Source: CAZSDU01 sp964429135 (GTDB taxonomy: Bacteria > Bacteroidota > Bacteroidia > Bacteroidales > FEN-979). From it: 64,000 nucleotides of DNA. Where the stretch lies: contig CAYSAU010000009.1 in assembly GCA_964429135.1 (NCBI GenBank), forward strand, positions 1-64,000. Direction: 5' to 3'. The notes under the pieces were generated by a model. The model saw only the letters and a program-made list of their open reading frames with translations. It had not been told where the DNA came from and did no database searches. The first letter of the stretch is position 1, and every line of letters begins with the position of its first letter. A program made the translations under genes and the position numbers. This document shows, piece after piece, positions 51,601 through 60,972 of this stretch.

Positions 51601-53082
51601 ATGAAAGCCCTGAATCCGTTTTTGATTTTCTTATTTCTTGTATCCTCTTCCGTCATCCATGCACAAAATACCATACGCCAGCTCAGGCTCGAAGATGCCA
51701 TTGAGATTGCAAAACAACAATCTCCGGACGCGTTTAACTCCAAACAGCAATTCCGGTCAAGTTACTGGGAATTCAGATCCTACAGGGCTTCTAACCTGCC
51801 TATGCTGAACCTGAATGCCACCCTTCCCAATATACAGCAAAGCCTCTCCCCCTATCTCAACTCAGACGGGACACAAAGCTACATCCGCCAGCAATATATG
51901 AGTGCCTCAGCCAACCTTGCCCTTTCGCAGCAAATCGGCATAACCGGAGGGACGATCTATCTCAGTTCAGGATTGCAAGGAGTCAACAATTTTAATACAG
52001 CCAACCCGATTTCCTATATGAGCACACCGGTCAATATCGGGTTCAAGCAGCCTATCTTTGCTTATAACCCATACCGATGGAACCGGAAAATTCAACCTCT
52101 GAAATACCTTCAGGCAAAACAAAAATACCTCGAAGATATTGAACAGATCGCAATTACGACTACCAATTACTTTTTCAACCTGCTGGAAGCGCAAACTCAG
52201 AAAAAGATCGCCCTCACCAATATGCATAATTATGATACACTTTATCATATTGCCAAAGGACGCTACCAATTGGGGAAAATCGCTGAAAATGATCTGCTTC
52301 AACTGGAACTGAATTATCTCAAAGCTCAGGCTGCCGTTGAAAATGCCGACCTTTCACTGGATAATGCACAGTTCCGTTTTAAATCCTATCTACGGATAAA
52401 AGATGAAGTGAGAATCGAACTTATCCCCCCTTCCGACATCAACTTTTTTAAAATCGATCCCCTGAATGCTGTGGATCTGGCCTATAAGAATTCAGCCACA
52501 TCCATTGATTTCAATAAAAGATTACTTGAAGCGGCAAGAGACGTTAACCGCGCCAGACTGGAAGGAAGGTTCGATGCCGAATTTAATGCCGTAGTCGGAC
52601 TTACCCAAACCGGGATGACAGTGCCTGATGCGTATTATAACCCGCTTGATCAGCGCCAGGTCTCCCTGGGTCTGAACATCCCCATCCTCGACTGGGGCGT
52701 AGCCAGAGGAAAAATAAAAATAGCTCAGTCACAGGAAGAGATTGTTAAAAATTCCGTGGAACAGGAAATCATTGACTTTAAACGAAATGTTTACCTGAAA
52801 GTGCTACAATTCAACATGCAGCAAAACCAGTTAAAAATTGCTGCCAAAGCAGATACAGTAGCGAAAAAGAGCTTTGAGGTAACCAAGGGAAGATACCTGA
52901 TTGGAAAAATCAACAGCATTCTTGACCTAAACAACGCCCAGATCGAAACAGACAGTGCAGAAAAAGCCTATTACGATGCCCTGCTCATGTTCTGGAGAAG
53001 TTATTATGAGATCAGGAAACTGACGCTTTTCGATTTCCAGAAAAATGAACAGCTTATGTTCAATTTTAGCGATATAAAATAA
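51601..53082 (+). CDS. TolC family outer-membrane channel
   Basis: The 493-residue protein has a signal peptide (to about residue 21, HAQ) and two TolC repeats. LRLEDAIEIAKQQSPDAFNSK and a second repeat near LNAVDLAYKNSATSIDFNKRLLEAARD are recognisable, as is SLGLNIPILDWGVARGKIKIAQ. It forms a trimeric barrel and alpha-tunnel that completes the tripartite efflux complex with the two genes before it. The substrate of the whole pump is unknown. Confidence 0.9.
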   Translation: MKALNPFLIFLFLVSSSVIHAQNTIRQLRLEDAIEIAKQQSPDAFNSKQQFRSSYWEFRSYRASNLPMLNLNATLPNIQQSLSPYLNSDGTQSYIRQQYMSASANLALSQQIGITGGTIYLSSGLQGVNNFNTANPISYMSTPVNIGFKQPIFAYNPYRWNRKIQPLKYLQAKQKYLEDIEQIAITTTNYFFNLLEAQTQKKIALTNMHNYDTLYHIAKGRYQLGKIAENDLLQLELNYLKAQAAVENADLSLDNAQFRFKSYLRIKDEVRIELIPPSDINFFKIDPLNAVDLAYKNSATSIDFNKRLLEAARDVNRARLEGRFDAEFNAVVGLTQTGMTVPDAYYNPLDQRQVSLGLNIPILDWGVARGKIKIAQSQEEIVKNSVEQEIIDFKRNVYLKVLQFNMQQNQLKIAAKADTVAKKSFEVTKGRYLIGKINSILDLNNAQIETDSAEKAYYDALLMFWRSYYEIRKLTLFDFQKNEQLMFNFSDIK

Positions 53083-53112
53083 ATTTTATTCATAATGTTT
53101 CTAAATAATACT

Positions 53113-53120
53113 TATCTTTG
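53113..53120 (+). promoter_or_regulatory. Promoter -7 element for the peroxiredoxin gene
   Basis: TATCTTTG, 37 bases before the ATG. The inverted pair TATCTTT/AAAGATA lies across the likely start point. Confidence 0.5.
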
Positions 53121-53156
53121 CAAAAAAAGATAGTATTCACTTAAAATAATAACATT

Positions 53157-53789
53157 ATGTCAGTATTGGTTGGAAAAAAAGCGCCTGCTTATGAAGCAGA
53201 AGCCGTTGTAAACGGCGGGGAATTCGTTGAAAAATTTTCCCTTTCACAATATATCGGAAAAAAACACGTGGTCTTTTTCTTTTATCCTCTGGATTTTACT
53301 TTTGTCTGTCCTACGGAACTTATTGCTTTCCAAGATAAAATGGAAGAATTTGAAAAACGCAATGTAGCAGTGGTAGGTTGTTCCATCGATTCAAAATTTT
53401 CCCATTGGGCATGGTTAAATACGGAACGCAATAAAGGAGGGATAAAAGGGGTAAAATATCCCATCGTTTCTGATCTTTCGAAAACAATCTCGGCAAACTA
53501 CGACGTACTGGCCGGAGAATACCTGTACAATGAAGACGGGAGTATGGAATTTGAAGGCGGGGCAGTAGCCTTCCGCGGATTATTCCTGATCGACAAACAG
53601 GGTATCGTCCGCCATCAGGTCGTCAATGATCTACCCCTGGGCAGAAGTGTCGAAGAAACACTCCGTATGGTTGACGCACTGCAATTTTTCGAAGACAATG
53701 GGGAAGTTTGTCCGGCTAACTGGCATAAAGGCCAGGAAGGCATGAAGGCCACCGCGGATGGAGTGGCGGACTATCTCAGTAAACATTGA
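53157..53789 (+). CDS. 2-Cys peroxiredoxin (AhpC/Prx1 type)
   Basis: The 210-residue thiol peroxidase removes H2O2 and organic peroxides. Peroxidatic Cys51 sits in FTFVCPTE, and resolving Cys185 in GEVCPANW. The usual PLDFTF and GGLGEMNY-like regions are present in altered form, and the C-terminal extension (to residue 210) is of the Prx1/AhpC type. No ahpF is adjacent, so electrons probably come from thioredoxin. A promoter motif lies upstream. mazG faces it tail to tail after two bases. Confidence 0.93.
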   Translation: MSVLVGKKAPAYEAEAVVNGGEFVEKFSLSQYIGKKHVVFFFYPLDFTFVCPTELIAFQDKMEEFEKRNVAVVGCSIDSKFSHWAWLNTERNKGGIKGVKYPIVSDLSKTISANYDVLAGEYLYNEDGSMEFEGGAVAFRGLFLIDKQGIVRHQVVNDLPLGRSVEETLRMVDALQFFEDNGEVCPANWHKGQEGMKATADGVADYLSKH

Positions 53790-53791
53790 TT

Positions 53792-54583
53792 TCATTCTTT
53801 TTTCTTAGCCTCATTCCAGTAAATATCCATCTCAGCTAAATCCATCTCATGGATGGATTTGCCGATGGCTTTAGCCTGGTCTTCAAGATATCGGAATCTT
53901 TTGATGAATTTCCGGTTTGTGCGTTCCAATGCATCTTCAGGATTGACTTCTATGAAGCGGGCATAATTTATGATCGCAAACAGCAGGTCACCCAGTTCTA
54001 GTTCAATATGCTGGTGTTCTGATTTGCCATCCACTGCTTCTTTAAGTTCACTTAATTCTTCATTGACCTTTTCCCAGACCTGTTCTGTCTTATCCCAGTC
54101 AAAGCCCACACCGCTGGCTTTTTCCTGGATCCGATAGGCTTTGACCATGGCCGGGAGGGAAGCAGGAACACCGGAGAGCACGGAACTATTTCCCTTTTCA
54201 AGCAACTTGATCTTTTCCCAGTTATCATGAACCTCTTTGGCTGTGGTGACCTGAGCATTCCCGAAAATATGCGGATGACGGTTAATTAATTTCTCTATGA
54301 TGCTGTTCAGAACATCATTGATGTCAAAGGCTTGGGTTTCAGCAGCAATCCTTGAATAAAAAACCAAATGCAGCATCAGGTCTCCCAGTTCCTTCTTGAT
54401 GTCATCCATATTCCTCCCAAGAATGGCATCCGAAAGTTCATACGTTTCTTCAATGGTCAAATATCGCAGGCTTTCCAGCGTTTGTTTTTTATCCCAGGGG
54501 CATTTCAACCTGAGTTCATCCATGATCTGAAGTAATCTCTGAAATAATGCCGCACTTTCTTCCATCCGGTAAATTTTTGGCAA
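53792..54583 (-). CDS. mazG: Nucleoside triphosphate pyrophosphohydrolase MazG
   Basis: The 263-residue enzyme splits (d)NTPs to (d)NMP and pyrophosphate. Two MazG domains are present: LTIEETYELSDAI with its EExxE metal-binding pattern and KKELGDLMLHLVFYS in the first, and ELSELKEAVDGKSEHQHIELELGDLLFAI in the second. The tandem MazG fold and the length match the standard enzyme. It helps clear non-canonical nucleotides and modulates ppGpp. Confidence 0.93.
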   Translation of the reverse strand: MPKIYRMEESAALFQRLLQIMDELRLKCPWDKKQTLESLRYLTIEETYELSDAILGRNMDDIKKELGDLMLHLVFYSRIAAETQAFDINDVLNSIIEKLINRHPHIFGNAQVTTAKEVHDNWEKIKLLEKGNSSVLSGVPASLPAMVKAYRIQEKASGVGFDWDKTEQVWEKVNEELSELKEAVDGKSEHQHIELELGDLLFAIINYARFIEVNPEDALERTNRKFIKRFRYLEDQAKAIGKSIHEMDLAEMDIYWNEAKKKE

Positions 54584-54636
54584 ATGTAAGCATTATGGCT
54601 ATTTCATGATAAATTTGTGAACAGAAACCCTTTGCT

Positions 54637-55812
54637 TTGAAAACCCTATCAGAAAACCGGAAAAAATTGCATACCCTTGGCTTAGTGTTTCTGCTTTCCC
54701 TCATGTCCGTTAAGGTCATGGGACAGTTTGAACACAAGCTGTTCTACTCAAACCTTCTCATTGAAACAAAATTTCATTATGGCTTCCTTTATGCCCATCA
54801 TCTGGAACTGGAGATTTTCAATGCTCATTTTCCTGCCTTTGAACTGAGCATACAGCAGCTAACCTACGGGAAACATAAGTGGGAAAGAGCTTTCAATTAC
54901 CCTATTATCGGAATCACCATGTTTTATTCGGGTCTTGGTTACCATCCCATGCTGGGACAAGCCTATGCCCTTATGCCCTTTATCAATTTCCCTTTATACA
55001 AGTACAAAAAGTTTACTTTCGGCTTCAGGTTTGCATTGGGATTGGGTTACCTGACGAAGAAATTCGACCGGCTTGAAAACTATAAGAATCTGGCGATCGG
55101 CTCCCATTTTAATGCTGCTGTCAATCTCATGCTGGAAGCCAGATATAAAATAACTTATGCACTGACCATGAGTGCAGGGATCAGTCTGCAACATTTTTCC
55201 AACGGTTCCTTGAAACTACCAAACTACGGCATCAATGCTCCATTTCTGAACATCGGTATGGCTTATCGACCTTTCAAAGAAAACAGGGAACTGGGCGATC
55301 GTTTTTACGCGCCTGTTGAGCCTTATGAAGCCATTGTAAGAAAAACCATGGAATTGTATTTCGGAGTCTCTATGGGATGGAAAAACATGCAAGCCCTGGT
55401 CGGAGAAAACTTTTTGGTTTACCATATTTATCAAAACACGCTTTTCCCCATTTCCAGGAAAAGTAAAGTCGGGTTCGGACTTGATCTTTCTTATGATAAT
55501 TCCCACATCAAGTTATTGGAAATGCGAGGAGAAAATGTCGAAAATAAGCTGAAAATTCTGAGGCCCGGAATTAATGCAGCCTATGAATTGATGATGTCGC
55601 GTCTTGGGTTTATCCTGAACCTGGGGTATTATCTCGGCGGAATGGAAAAAAGTAATGGTCCCTTCTATGAAAAAATCGGAGTACAATATAATTTTACAAA
55701 ACATTTTTATGCTAACATTATGCTAAAAGTCCATTGGGGGAGAGCAGATTATATCGGTTGGGGACTGGGTTACAATATGGATGTATTCTATGGAAAGAAA
55801 ACGGTCAAATAA
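54637..55812 (+). CDS. PagL-type lipid A deacylase/acyloxyacyl hydrolase family barrel
   Basis: The 391-residue outer-membrane barrel has a signal peptide (to about residue 29, VMGQ). The motif QHFSNGSLKLPNYGIN with His186 and Ser188 is the PagL active site (HxSN). PagL removes the 3-O-acyl chain of lipid A. The length is about twice PagL; the C-terminal half (about 220-391) contains further barrel strands (GFGLDLSYDNSHI, YLGGMEKSNGPFYEKIGVQYN). The start is a TTG at 54637, since it gives the proper signal. It overlaps the next gene by 32 bases. Confidence 0.85.
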   Translation: MKTLSENRKKLHTLGLVFLLSLMSVKVMGQFEHKLFYSNLLIETKFHYGFLYAHHLELEIFNAHFPAFELSIQQLTYGKHKWERAFNYPIIGITMFYSGLGYHPMLGQAYALMPFINFPLYKYKKFTFGFRFALGLGYLTKKFDRLENYKNLAIGSHFNAAVNLMLEARYKITYALTMSAGISLQHFSNGSLKLPNYGINAPFLNIGMAYRPFKENRELGDRFYAPVEPYEAIVRKTMELYFGVSMGWKNMQALVGENFLVYHIYQNTLFPISRKSKVGFGLDLSYDNSHIKLLEMRGENVENKLKILRPGINAAYELMMSRLGFILNLGYYLGGMEKSNGPFYEKIGVQYNFTKHFYANIMLKVHWGRADYIGWGLGYNMDVFYGKKTVK

Positions 55813-56557
55813 ATTGGGGGCATTCCTGGGTGTTATTATCCCAGGTATGTTTTTTCTGCTCCTTTTTTCCCCAGCCTGTAATAAGGAGGGTGGGGTGTGT
55901 GTGAGTAATACGGGAAAGATCATCCTGCAGGAACGCCAGGTGGGAGATTTCGACAGTATCAGCATGAACAATAACGTCAATCTGATCCTGACCCAGGATT
56001 CCGTTAATAAAGTAGTGGTAGAAGCCGGAGAAAAAATTATACAAGGCATTACAACAGAAGTTAAAAACCACCTTTTAATTATCGGGAACCAGAATTCATG
56101 CAACTGGCTCAGGAGTTATAACAATCCGATTAACGTTCATATCTCCGTGAAAAACCTTTGGAAAGTCGTTTATCAATCTTCAGGAGATCTTACTTCCACC
56201 AATGCAATTTCATCGGATATCTTTATGGTTGATGCATGGGGTGGGTGCGGAACCATAGATATTCAATTAAATATCCAAGAAGGATTTTTCCTTCAGCACA
56301 TGGGAACAGCCAATTTTATCCTGCGCGGACTTTGCAAAATCAACTCCATCTATGCCGGCGATTTTGGATCCTTTCAATGCAAGGATCTGAATACAGGCTA
56401 TACTTTCATAAAGAATTACGGCTTAAATGAATGCTGGGTGAATGCCAGCCGCTACCTTGATGCTACTATCGGTTCTGTCGGAAATATTTATTACCGGGGA
56501 GAACCCGATACCCTGATGACACATATTCATGGTTCCGGGCAGGTAATTCCCTTTTAG
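55781..56557 (+). CDS. GIN-domain (DUF2807) lipoprotein
   Basis: The product of up to 258 residues starts with an N-terminal membrane segment and a lipobox-like PAC (about residues 31-33), then a beta-helical domain. The segments DFDSISMNNNVNLILTQDS and NPINVHISVKNLWKVVYQSSG match the head-GIN domain common in Bacteroidota envelope proteins. Either the ATG at 55781 or the one at 55790 could be used. The 32-base overlap with the lipid A deacylase gene implies coupled translation. The function is unknown. Confidence 0.75.
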   Translation: MYSMERKRSNKLGAFLGVIIPGMFFLLLFSPACNKEGGVCVSNTGKIILQERQVGDFDSISMNNNVNLILTQDSVNKVVVEAGEKIIQGITTEVKNHLLIIGNQNSCNWLRSYNNPINVHISVKNLWKVVYQSSGDLTSTNAISSDIFMVDAWGGCGTIDIQLNIQEGFFLQHMGTANFILRGLCKINSIYAGDFGSFQCKDLNTGYTFIKNYGLNECWVNASRYLDATIGSVGNIYYRGEPDTLMTHIHGSGQVIPF

Positions 56558-56559
56558 TA

Positions 56560-58035
56560 TTAATACGCCCTTGCAAAAACCACCCGCTGACCTGAAGGTT
56601 TACCGGAATAAACACATTTTCCTGTCTCTCCGGGATTATTTAGCGGGATCACCCGTATGGTAGCCTTGGTCTCTTCCTTTATCTTTTCTTCAGTCTCCTG
56701 GGTGCCATCCCAATGGGCATAAATAAATCCCCCTTTGGTTTCGATCACCGTTTTGAATTCCTCCCAGGTATCCACCCTGTAAGTATTATTCTCACGGAAA
56801 GACAAAGCACGATCAAAAAGATTATTCTGAATCTGATCTAAAAGGTGAATAACCTTATTTTCAATATCCTTCATTTGAAGAACATCTTTCTCAAGGGTAT
56901 CACGTCTTGCGATCTCCACCGTCCCCTGCTCAATATCCCTGAGGCCGATCGTGATTCTTATAGGAACCCCCCGGAATTCATACTCGGAAAATTTCCATCC
57001 CGGCTTATGGGTGTCGCGGTCATCAAACTTCACTGACACTCCTTTTGACTCCAGGGTTTCTTTAATCGGAATGACTCTTTGTGAGATGATTGCCAACTGA
57101 TCAGCATTTTTAAAAACCGGGACGATGACCACCTGTATCGGTGCCAGACGAGGAGGCAAGACAAGCCCATGGTCATCTGAATGAGCCATGATTAACGCTC
57201 CCATCAGACGAGTAGAAACACCCCAGGAAGTTGCCCATACGTAATCAAGCTGATTTTCCCTGTTCAAAAATTTAACATCAAAAGCCCGGGCAAAATTCTG
57301 ACCGAGAAAATGAGATGTCCCTGTTTGCAATGCTTTTCCATCCTGCATCAGGGCCTCAATGGCATAGGTTTCCACTGCACCTGCAAACCGTTCTCCAACA
57401 GACTTGGTCCCCTTAATGACGGGAAGAGCCATGTAGTTTTCAGCAAAATCTGTGTACACCCCAAGCATGGTCTCAGCTTCTTTAAGCGCTTCTTCCATCG
57501 TGGCATGAGCAGTATGCCCTTCCTGCCACAGAAACTCAGCGGTGCGGAGAAACAATCGGGTACGCATTTCCCATCTTACCACATTGGCCCATTGGTTGAT
57601 CAAAACAGGAAGGTCACGATAAGATTGAATCCAGTTCCTATAAGTGTCCCAGATAATGGTCTCCGATGTCGGACGAACGATTAGTTCTTCCTCCAGTTTT
57701 GCTTCCTCATCTACAATAATACCCTTGCCGTCAGGAGAATTCTTCAGTCTGTAATGAGTTACAACAGCACATTCCTTAGCAAAACCTTCCACATGGCTAG
57801 CCTCCTTACTAAAAAAAGACTTTGGAATAAATATCGGGAAATAGGCATTCGAATGACCGGTATCTTTGAACTTTTTATCGAGGATGGCCTGGATTTTTTC
57901 CCAGATAGCATAGCCATAGGGTTTTATCACCATACATCCCCTGACTGCAGAATTCTCAGCGAGATCGGCTTTAATGACCAAATCATTGTACCATTGAGAA
58001 TAATTTTCAGCACGTGTGGAAAAATCTTTAGCCAT
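56560..58035 (-). CDS. proS: Prolyl-tRNA synthetase (archaeal-type ProS-3)
   Basis: The 491-residue class II synthetase lacks the editing insertion domain of the bacterial type. MVIKPYGYAIWEKIQ, ELIVRPTSETIIW (motif 2 region), RTRLFLRTAEFLWQEGHTAH and LQTGTSHFLGQNFARAF follow the archaeal/eukaryal pattern, with a C-terminal zinc-binding-like domain. I start at the Met at 58035; the residues before it in the long frame are not conserved in the family. A -7 motif lies at 58089-58096. It is divergently transcribed from the next gene. Confidence 0.94.
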   Translation of the reverse strand: MAKDFSTRAENYSQWYNDLVIKADLAENSAVRGCMVIKPYGYAIWEKIQAILDKKFKDTGHSNAYFPIFIPKSFFSKEASHVEGFAKECAVVTHYRLKNSPDGKGIIVDEEAKLEEELIVRPTSETIIWDTYRNWIQSYRDLPVLINQWANVVRWEMRTRLFLRTAEFLWQEGHTAHATMEEALKEAETMLGVYTDFAENYMALPVIKGTKSVGERFAGAVETYAIEALMQDGKALQTGTSHFLGQNFARAFDVKFLNRENQLDYVWATSWGVSTRLMGALIMAHSDDHGLVLPPRLAPIQVVIVPVFKNADQLAIISQRVIPIKETLESKGVSVKFDDRDTHKPGWKFSEYEFRGVPIRITIGLRDIEQGTVEIARRDTLEKDVLQMKDIENKVIHLLDQIQNNLFDRALSFRENNTYRVDTWEEFKTVIETKGGFIYAHWDGTQETEEKIKEETKATIRVIPLNNPGETGKCVYSGKPSGQRVVFARAY

Positions 58036-58088
58036 AATGTTTTTTTGGTACGAAATTTGTTGTAAAAGAGTCCTATAATTTGAATACA

Positions 58089-58096
58089 CAAAAGTA
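58089..58096 (-). promoter_or_regulatory. Promoter -7 element for proS
   Basis: TACTTTTG on the minus strand, 54 bases upstream of the proS ATG. Confidence 0.5.
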
Positions 58097-58124
58097 ATAA
58101 AATATACCGAAAGGAGATTAAGCC

Positions 58125-59486
58125 ATGAAAAAAGCAACCATCCTCATCGCAATTGTCAGTTTGATGATTACTGCCTGCAAGAGCTCCCAGCAAATTTCAT
58201 CCAGCAACAATGATGACGTTTATTATACTTCATCAAAAAAGATAAAATCTGCTCCCAACGCTCAAAAAATCAGCTCAGAAAATCCCCGCATCATTGCCTC
58301 TCCCGACAGTTCATCCACGGTAAAATCAGGCACTGCTGCATGGGCTGACGATTATAATGACTATGCCTATTCGTCAAGAATTAAAAGATTCAGTACAACG
58401 GGCAGCAATAAGAGTTATTATGATGAAACCTATACCTCCACATCCGGTACTGATACAACAATTTATATCGAGCAGGAGCCAAACGTAAATATCTATGTTG
58501 GGGCAGGCAATTCCTGGGGCAGCTGGTACGGACCATCCTTTTCCTTCGGATGGGGATGGGGATGGGGATACGATCCCTGGTATTGGGGATGGGGATACCC
58601 ATATTATTCATGGCCATACTGGGGAGGATACGGATATTGGAACGGCTACTGGAATGGTTACTGGAACGGTTATTGGGACGGTTATTACGGCTATCCTCCA
58701 TATTATGATTATGCCTACACCAATTATTATTACGGTCCGAGAACGGCCCTTGCCTCTGATGCCGGAACCCGTTCGGACAGGAGCATGAGAACCACGAACT
58801 CCTCGGATGTTCATGATATGACCAGAAATGAAAGAACCATAACACCTGAAAGAAATACCCGTTCTACCCTGGATCCTAGCAGCACCCGCAATGTCACACA
58901 AGCACAACCAGCCTCAAACCGCTTGCCGGTTAATCAGGAGAAATACCGTTATGCCAAACCTTCTACTGAAAGGAAAACAGCCATAGAGCGTTCATCCACC
59001 CAGAATCAAAGACAAAAAGAACAACCTTCTCCCAGATACACCCGGCCTGAAGTATCTAGCCAGTCACAACGGACAACACCCGCCCAGAGTTATTCCTCAC
59101 CGGCTTACCGCCAGCCAAAGTCAAGCCAGGAATACATCAATCCCCGTACCCAGAATCCCGGTGTATCAAGCAACAACAGAACTTCTACCGAAACAAGAAA
59201 TTATACACCCTCCAGAAGCAATGAACAACGTCGTGTTGCAGCACCCAGTACCCAGATACGATCAAATAATAATCAATTAAGCTCTCCGGGTAATTCCACC
59301 AGAACCTATACCCCTTCTTCAACCCCTGCCCGTTCCTCAGAACGCAGTTATTCCACTCCATCAAGATCAAGCGGTAGCGGCACTTACTCTGCTCCCTCCA
59401 GGTCAAGTGGAGGTAGTTATTCCGCACCCTCCAGGTCAGGTGGCGGAAGTTCATCACCTTCATCCGGTGGCGGAAGACATAGATAA
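58125..59486 (+). CDS. Trp/Gly/Tyr- and Ser-rich lipoprotein
   Basis: The 453-residue product has a lipobox (MITAC, Cys18) and a ribosome site GAAAGGAG. An acidic, Ser/Tyr-rich part is followed by an aromatic low-complexity block (about residues 128-200) of WGWGWGYDPWYWGWG and YWNGYWNGYWNG units. The C-terminal half is disordered: Arg-, Ser-, Gln- and Pro-rich (about 220-453), ending in Ser/Gly repeats with Arg. No enzymatic domain is seen. It may be a surface coat or adhesive protein. The FadL-type gene follows after 22 bases. Confidence 0.75.
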   Translation: MKKATILIAIVSLMITACKSSQQISSSNNDDVYYTSSKKIKSAPNAQKISSENPRIIASPDSSSTVKSGTAAWADDYNDYAYSSRIKRFSTTGSNKSYYDETYTSTSGTDTTIYIEQEPNVNIYVGAGNSWGSWYGPSFSFGWGWGWGYDPWYWGWGYPYYSWPYWGGYGYWNGYWNGYWNGYWDGYYGYPPYYDYAYTNYYYGPRTALASDAGTRSDRSMRTTNSSDVHDMTRNERTITPERNTRSTLDPSSTRNVTQAQPASNRLPVNQEKYRYAKPSTERKTAIERSSTQNQRQKEQPSPRYTRPEVSSQSQRTTPAQSYSSPAYRQPKSSQEYINPRTQNPGVSSNNRTSTETRNYTPSRSNEQRRVAAPSTQIRSNNNQLSSPGNSTRTYTPSSTPARSSERSYSTPSRSSGSGTYSAPSRSSGGSYSAPSRSGGGSSSPSSGGGRHR

Positions 59487-59508
59487 CATACCGTAAAAAA
59501 ATATCACT

Positions 59509-60972
59509 ATGAAAAAACTATTTATCACAAGTTTTCTGATAATACTCCTAAGCCCCGTCATATTTAGCCAGACTGCACAGGATGCCCTTAGATACTCCAG
59601 GATATACTATGGGGGGACAGCACGCTTCCAGGGACTAAGCGGGGCATACGGGGCCGTTGGTGCTGACTTTTCATCTCTGGCCACCAATCCTGCAGGGATA
59701 GGTTTTTATAAGAGCTCTGAACTTAGTATAACCTTATCTCCCACTATAAACTACACGAAAACAGACTTCTATGGAGATCAATCCACTGATTATAAAGTCA
59801 ATTTTGCCATGGGAAATATGGGTTTTATCTTTTCAATTAATCCTGGCATTAAGAATTCCGGAAATGTTCTGAAAAACTTCAATATTGGCTTTGGTGTTAA
59901 CCGCCAGAATGATTTTAATAACCGGATCTATATTGCAGGTGTGAATCCCAATAGTTCCATGATGCAAAGTTATGTCAATGAGCTGAATGCTGTGCAGGAA
60001 CCCCCAAACAATGTAACCCTTGATTATCCTTTTGATTATGGTCTGGCCTATGGTACCAATCTTGTAAACTGGGACTCGGCGGGCAACACCTATTGGTGTG
60101 ATGCTCAGTATGGAGGCGTTTTGCAAAGCAAGCAGATTGATAGTTGGGGATCAATCAATGAAATGAATATTGCTCTCGGAGGAAATATTATGGATAAGCT
60201 GTATTTCGGCTTGACTGTCGGGATCCCCTTTCTCCGCTATTTTGAAAGTAGTCTCTATCGTGAGCTTGATCATGCCGATACCATTCCGGAATTTAACTTC
60301 TTAAATTATCGGTATCACCTCCAAACCACAGGAACCGGTATAAATTTAAAGATCGGGCTCATTTATCGTCCGGCGGATTGGGTCAGGGTCGGAGTCAGCA
60401 TACACACCCCAACCTGGTATTCGAATATGCGGGATGAATGGTATAGCAGCATGGAATCCAATTTCACATCCAGTCAATGGAATGCTGTAGCTTACTCCCC
60501 AATCGGAAATTTCAATTACAGGATGACTACTCCTTTCCGTGCCATCGGCAGTTTAGCTTTCATTCTTGGACCTTACGGCTTGATCAGTGCTGATTATGAA
60601 TATGTTGATTACGGTCAGGCCAGGTTTAATTCCAACGATTACGATTACCGGACAGAGAATAATGAAATTAAAAACACTTACCAATCCTGGGGCAATATCC
60701 GTGTCGGGACAGAATGGAGGATTCAGAATTTCCGGTTACGCGGAGGTTTTGGGTATTACAGCAATCCGTATCGTTCCGGAATTAACAACAGTGAACGCTA
60801 TCAGGCATCCGGAGGAATAGGCTACCGGGGGAAGCTGTTTTTCGCTGACCTTACTTATGCCTGGACCAAGATGAAGGAAAACTATTTTCTATATGATGCA
60901 AGCATGGTAGAACCATCCAGCAATACTTTATTCACAAACACAATTTCTACAACCGTTGGGATACGATTTTAG
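59509..60972 (+). CDS. OmpP1/FadL family outer-membrane protein
   Basis: The 487-residue barrel has a signal peptide (to about residue 20) and the FadL hallmark GAVGADFSSLATNPAGIGF near the N-terminus, where the hatch domain lies. Repeated strands such as FGLTVGIPFLRYFESSLY and RPADWVRVGVSIHTPTWYSN complete the barrel. Family members import long-chain fatty acids or other hydrophobic molecules. It probably shares a transcript with the lipoprotein before it. The 3' end overlaps the next gene on the other strand by four bases. Confidence 0.87.
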   Translation: MKKLFITSFLIILLSPVIFSQTAQDALRYSRIYYGGTARFQGLSGAYGAVGADFSSLATNPAGIGFYKSSELSITLSPTINYTKTDFYGDQSTDYKVNFAMGNMGFIFSINPGIKNSGNVLKNFNIGFGVNRQNDFNNRIYIAGVNPNSSMMQSYVNELNAVQEPPNNVTLDYPFDYGLAYGTNLVNWDSAGNTYWCDAQYGGVLQSKQIDSWGSINEMNIALGGNIMDKLYFGLTVGIPFLRYFESSLYRELDHADTIPEFNFLNYRYHLQTTGTGINLKIGLIYRPADWVRVGVSIHTPTWYSNMRDEWYSSMESNFTSSQWNAVAYSPIGNFNYRMTTPFRAIGSLAFILGPYGLISADYEYVDYGQARFNSNDYDYRTENNEIKNTYQSWGNIRVGTEWRIQNFRLRGGFGYYSNPYRSGINNSERYQASGGIGYRGKLFFADLTYAWTKMKENYFLYDASMVEPSSNTLFTNTISTTVGIRF

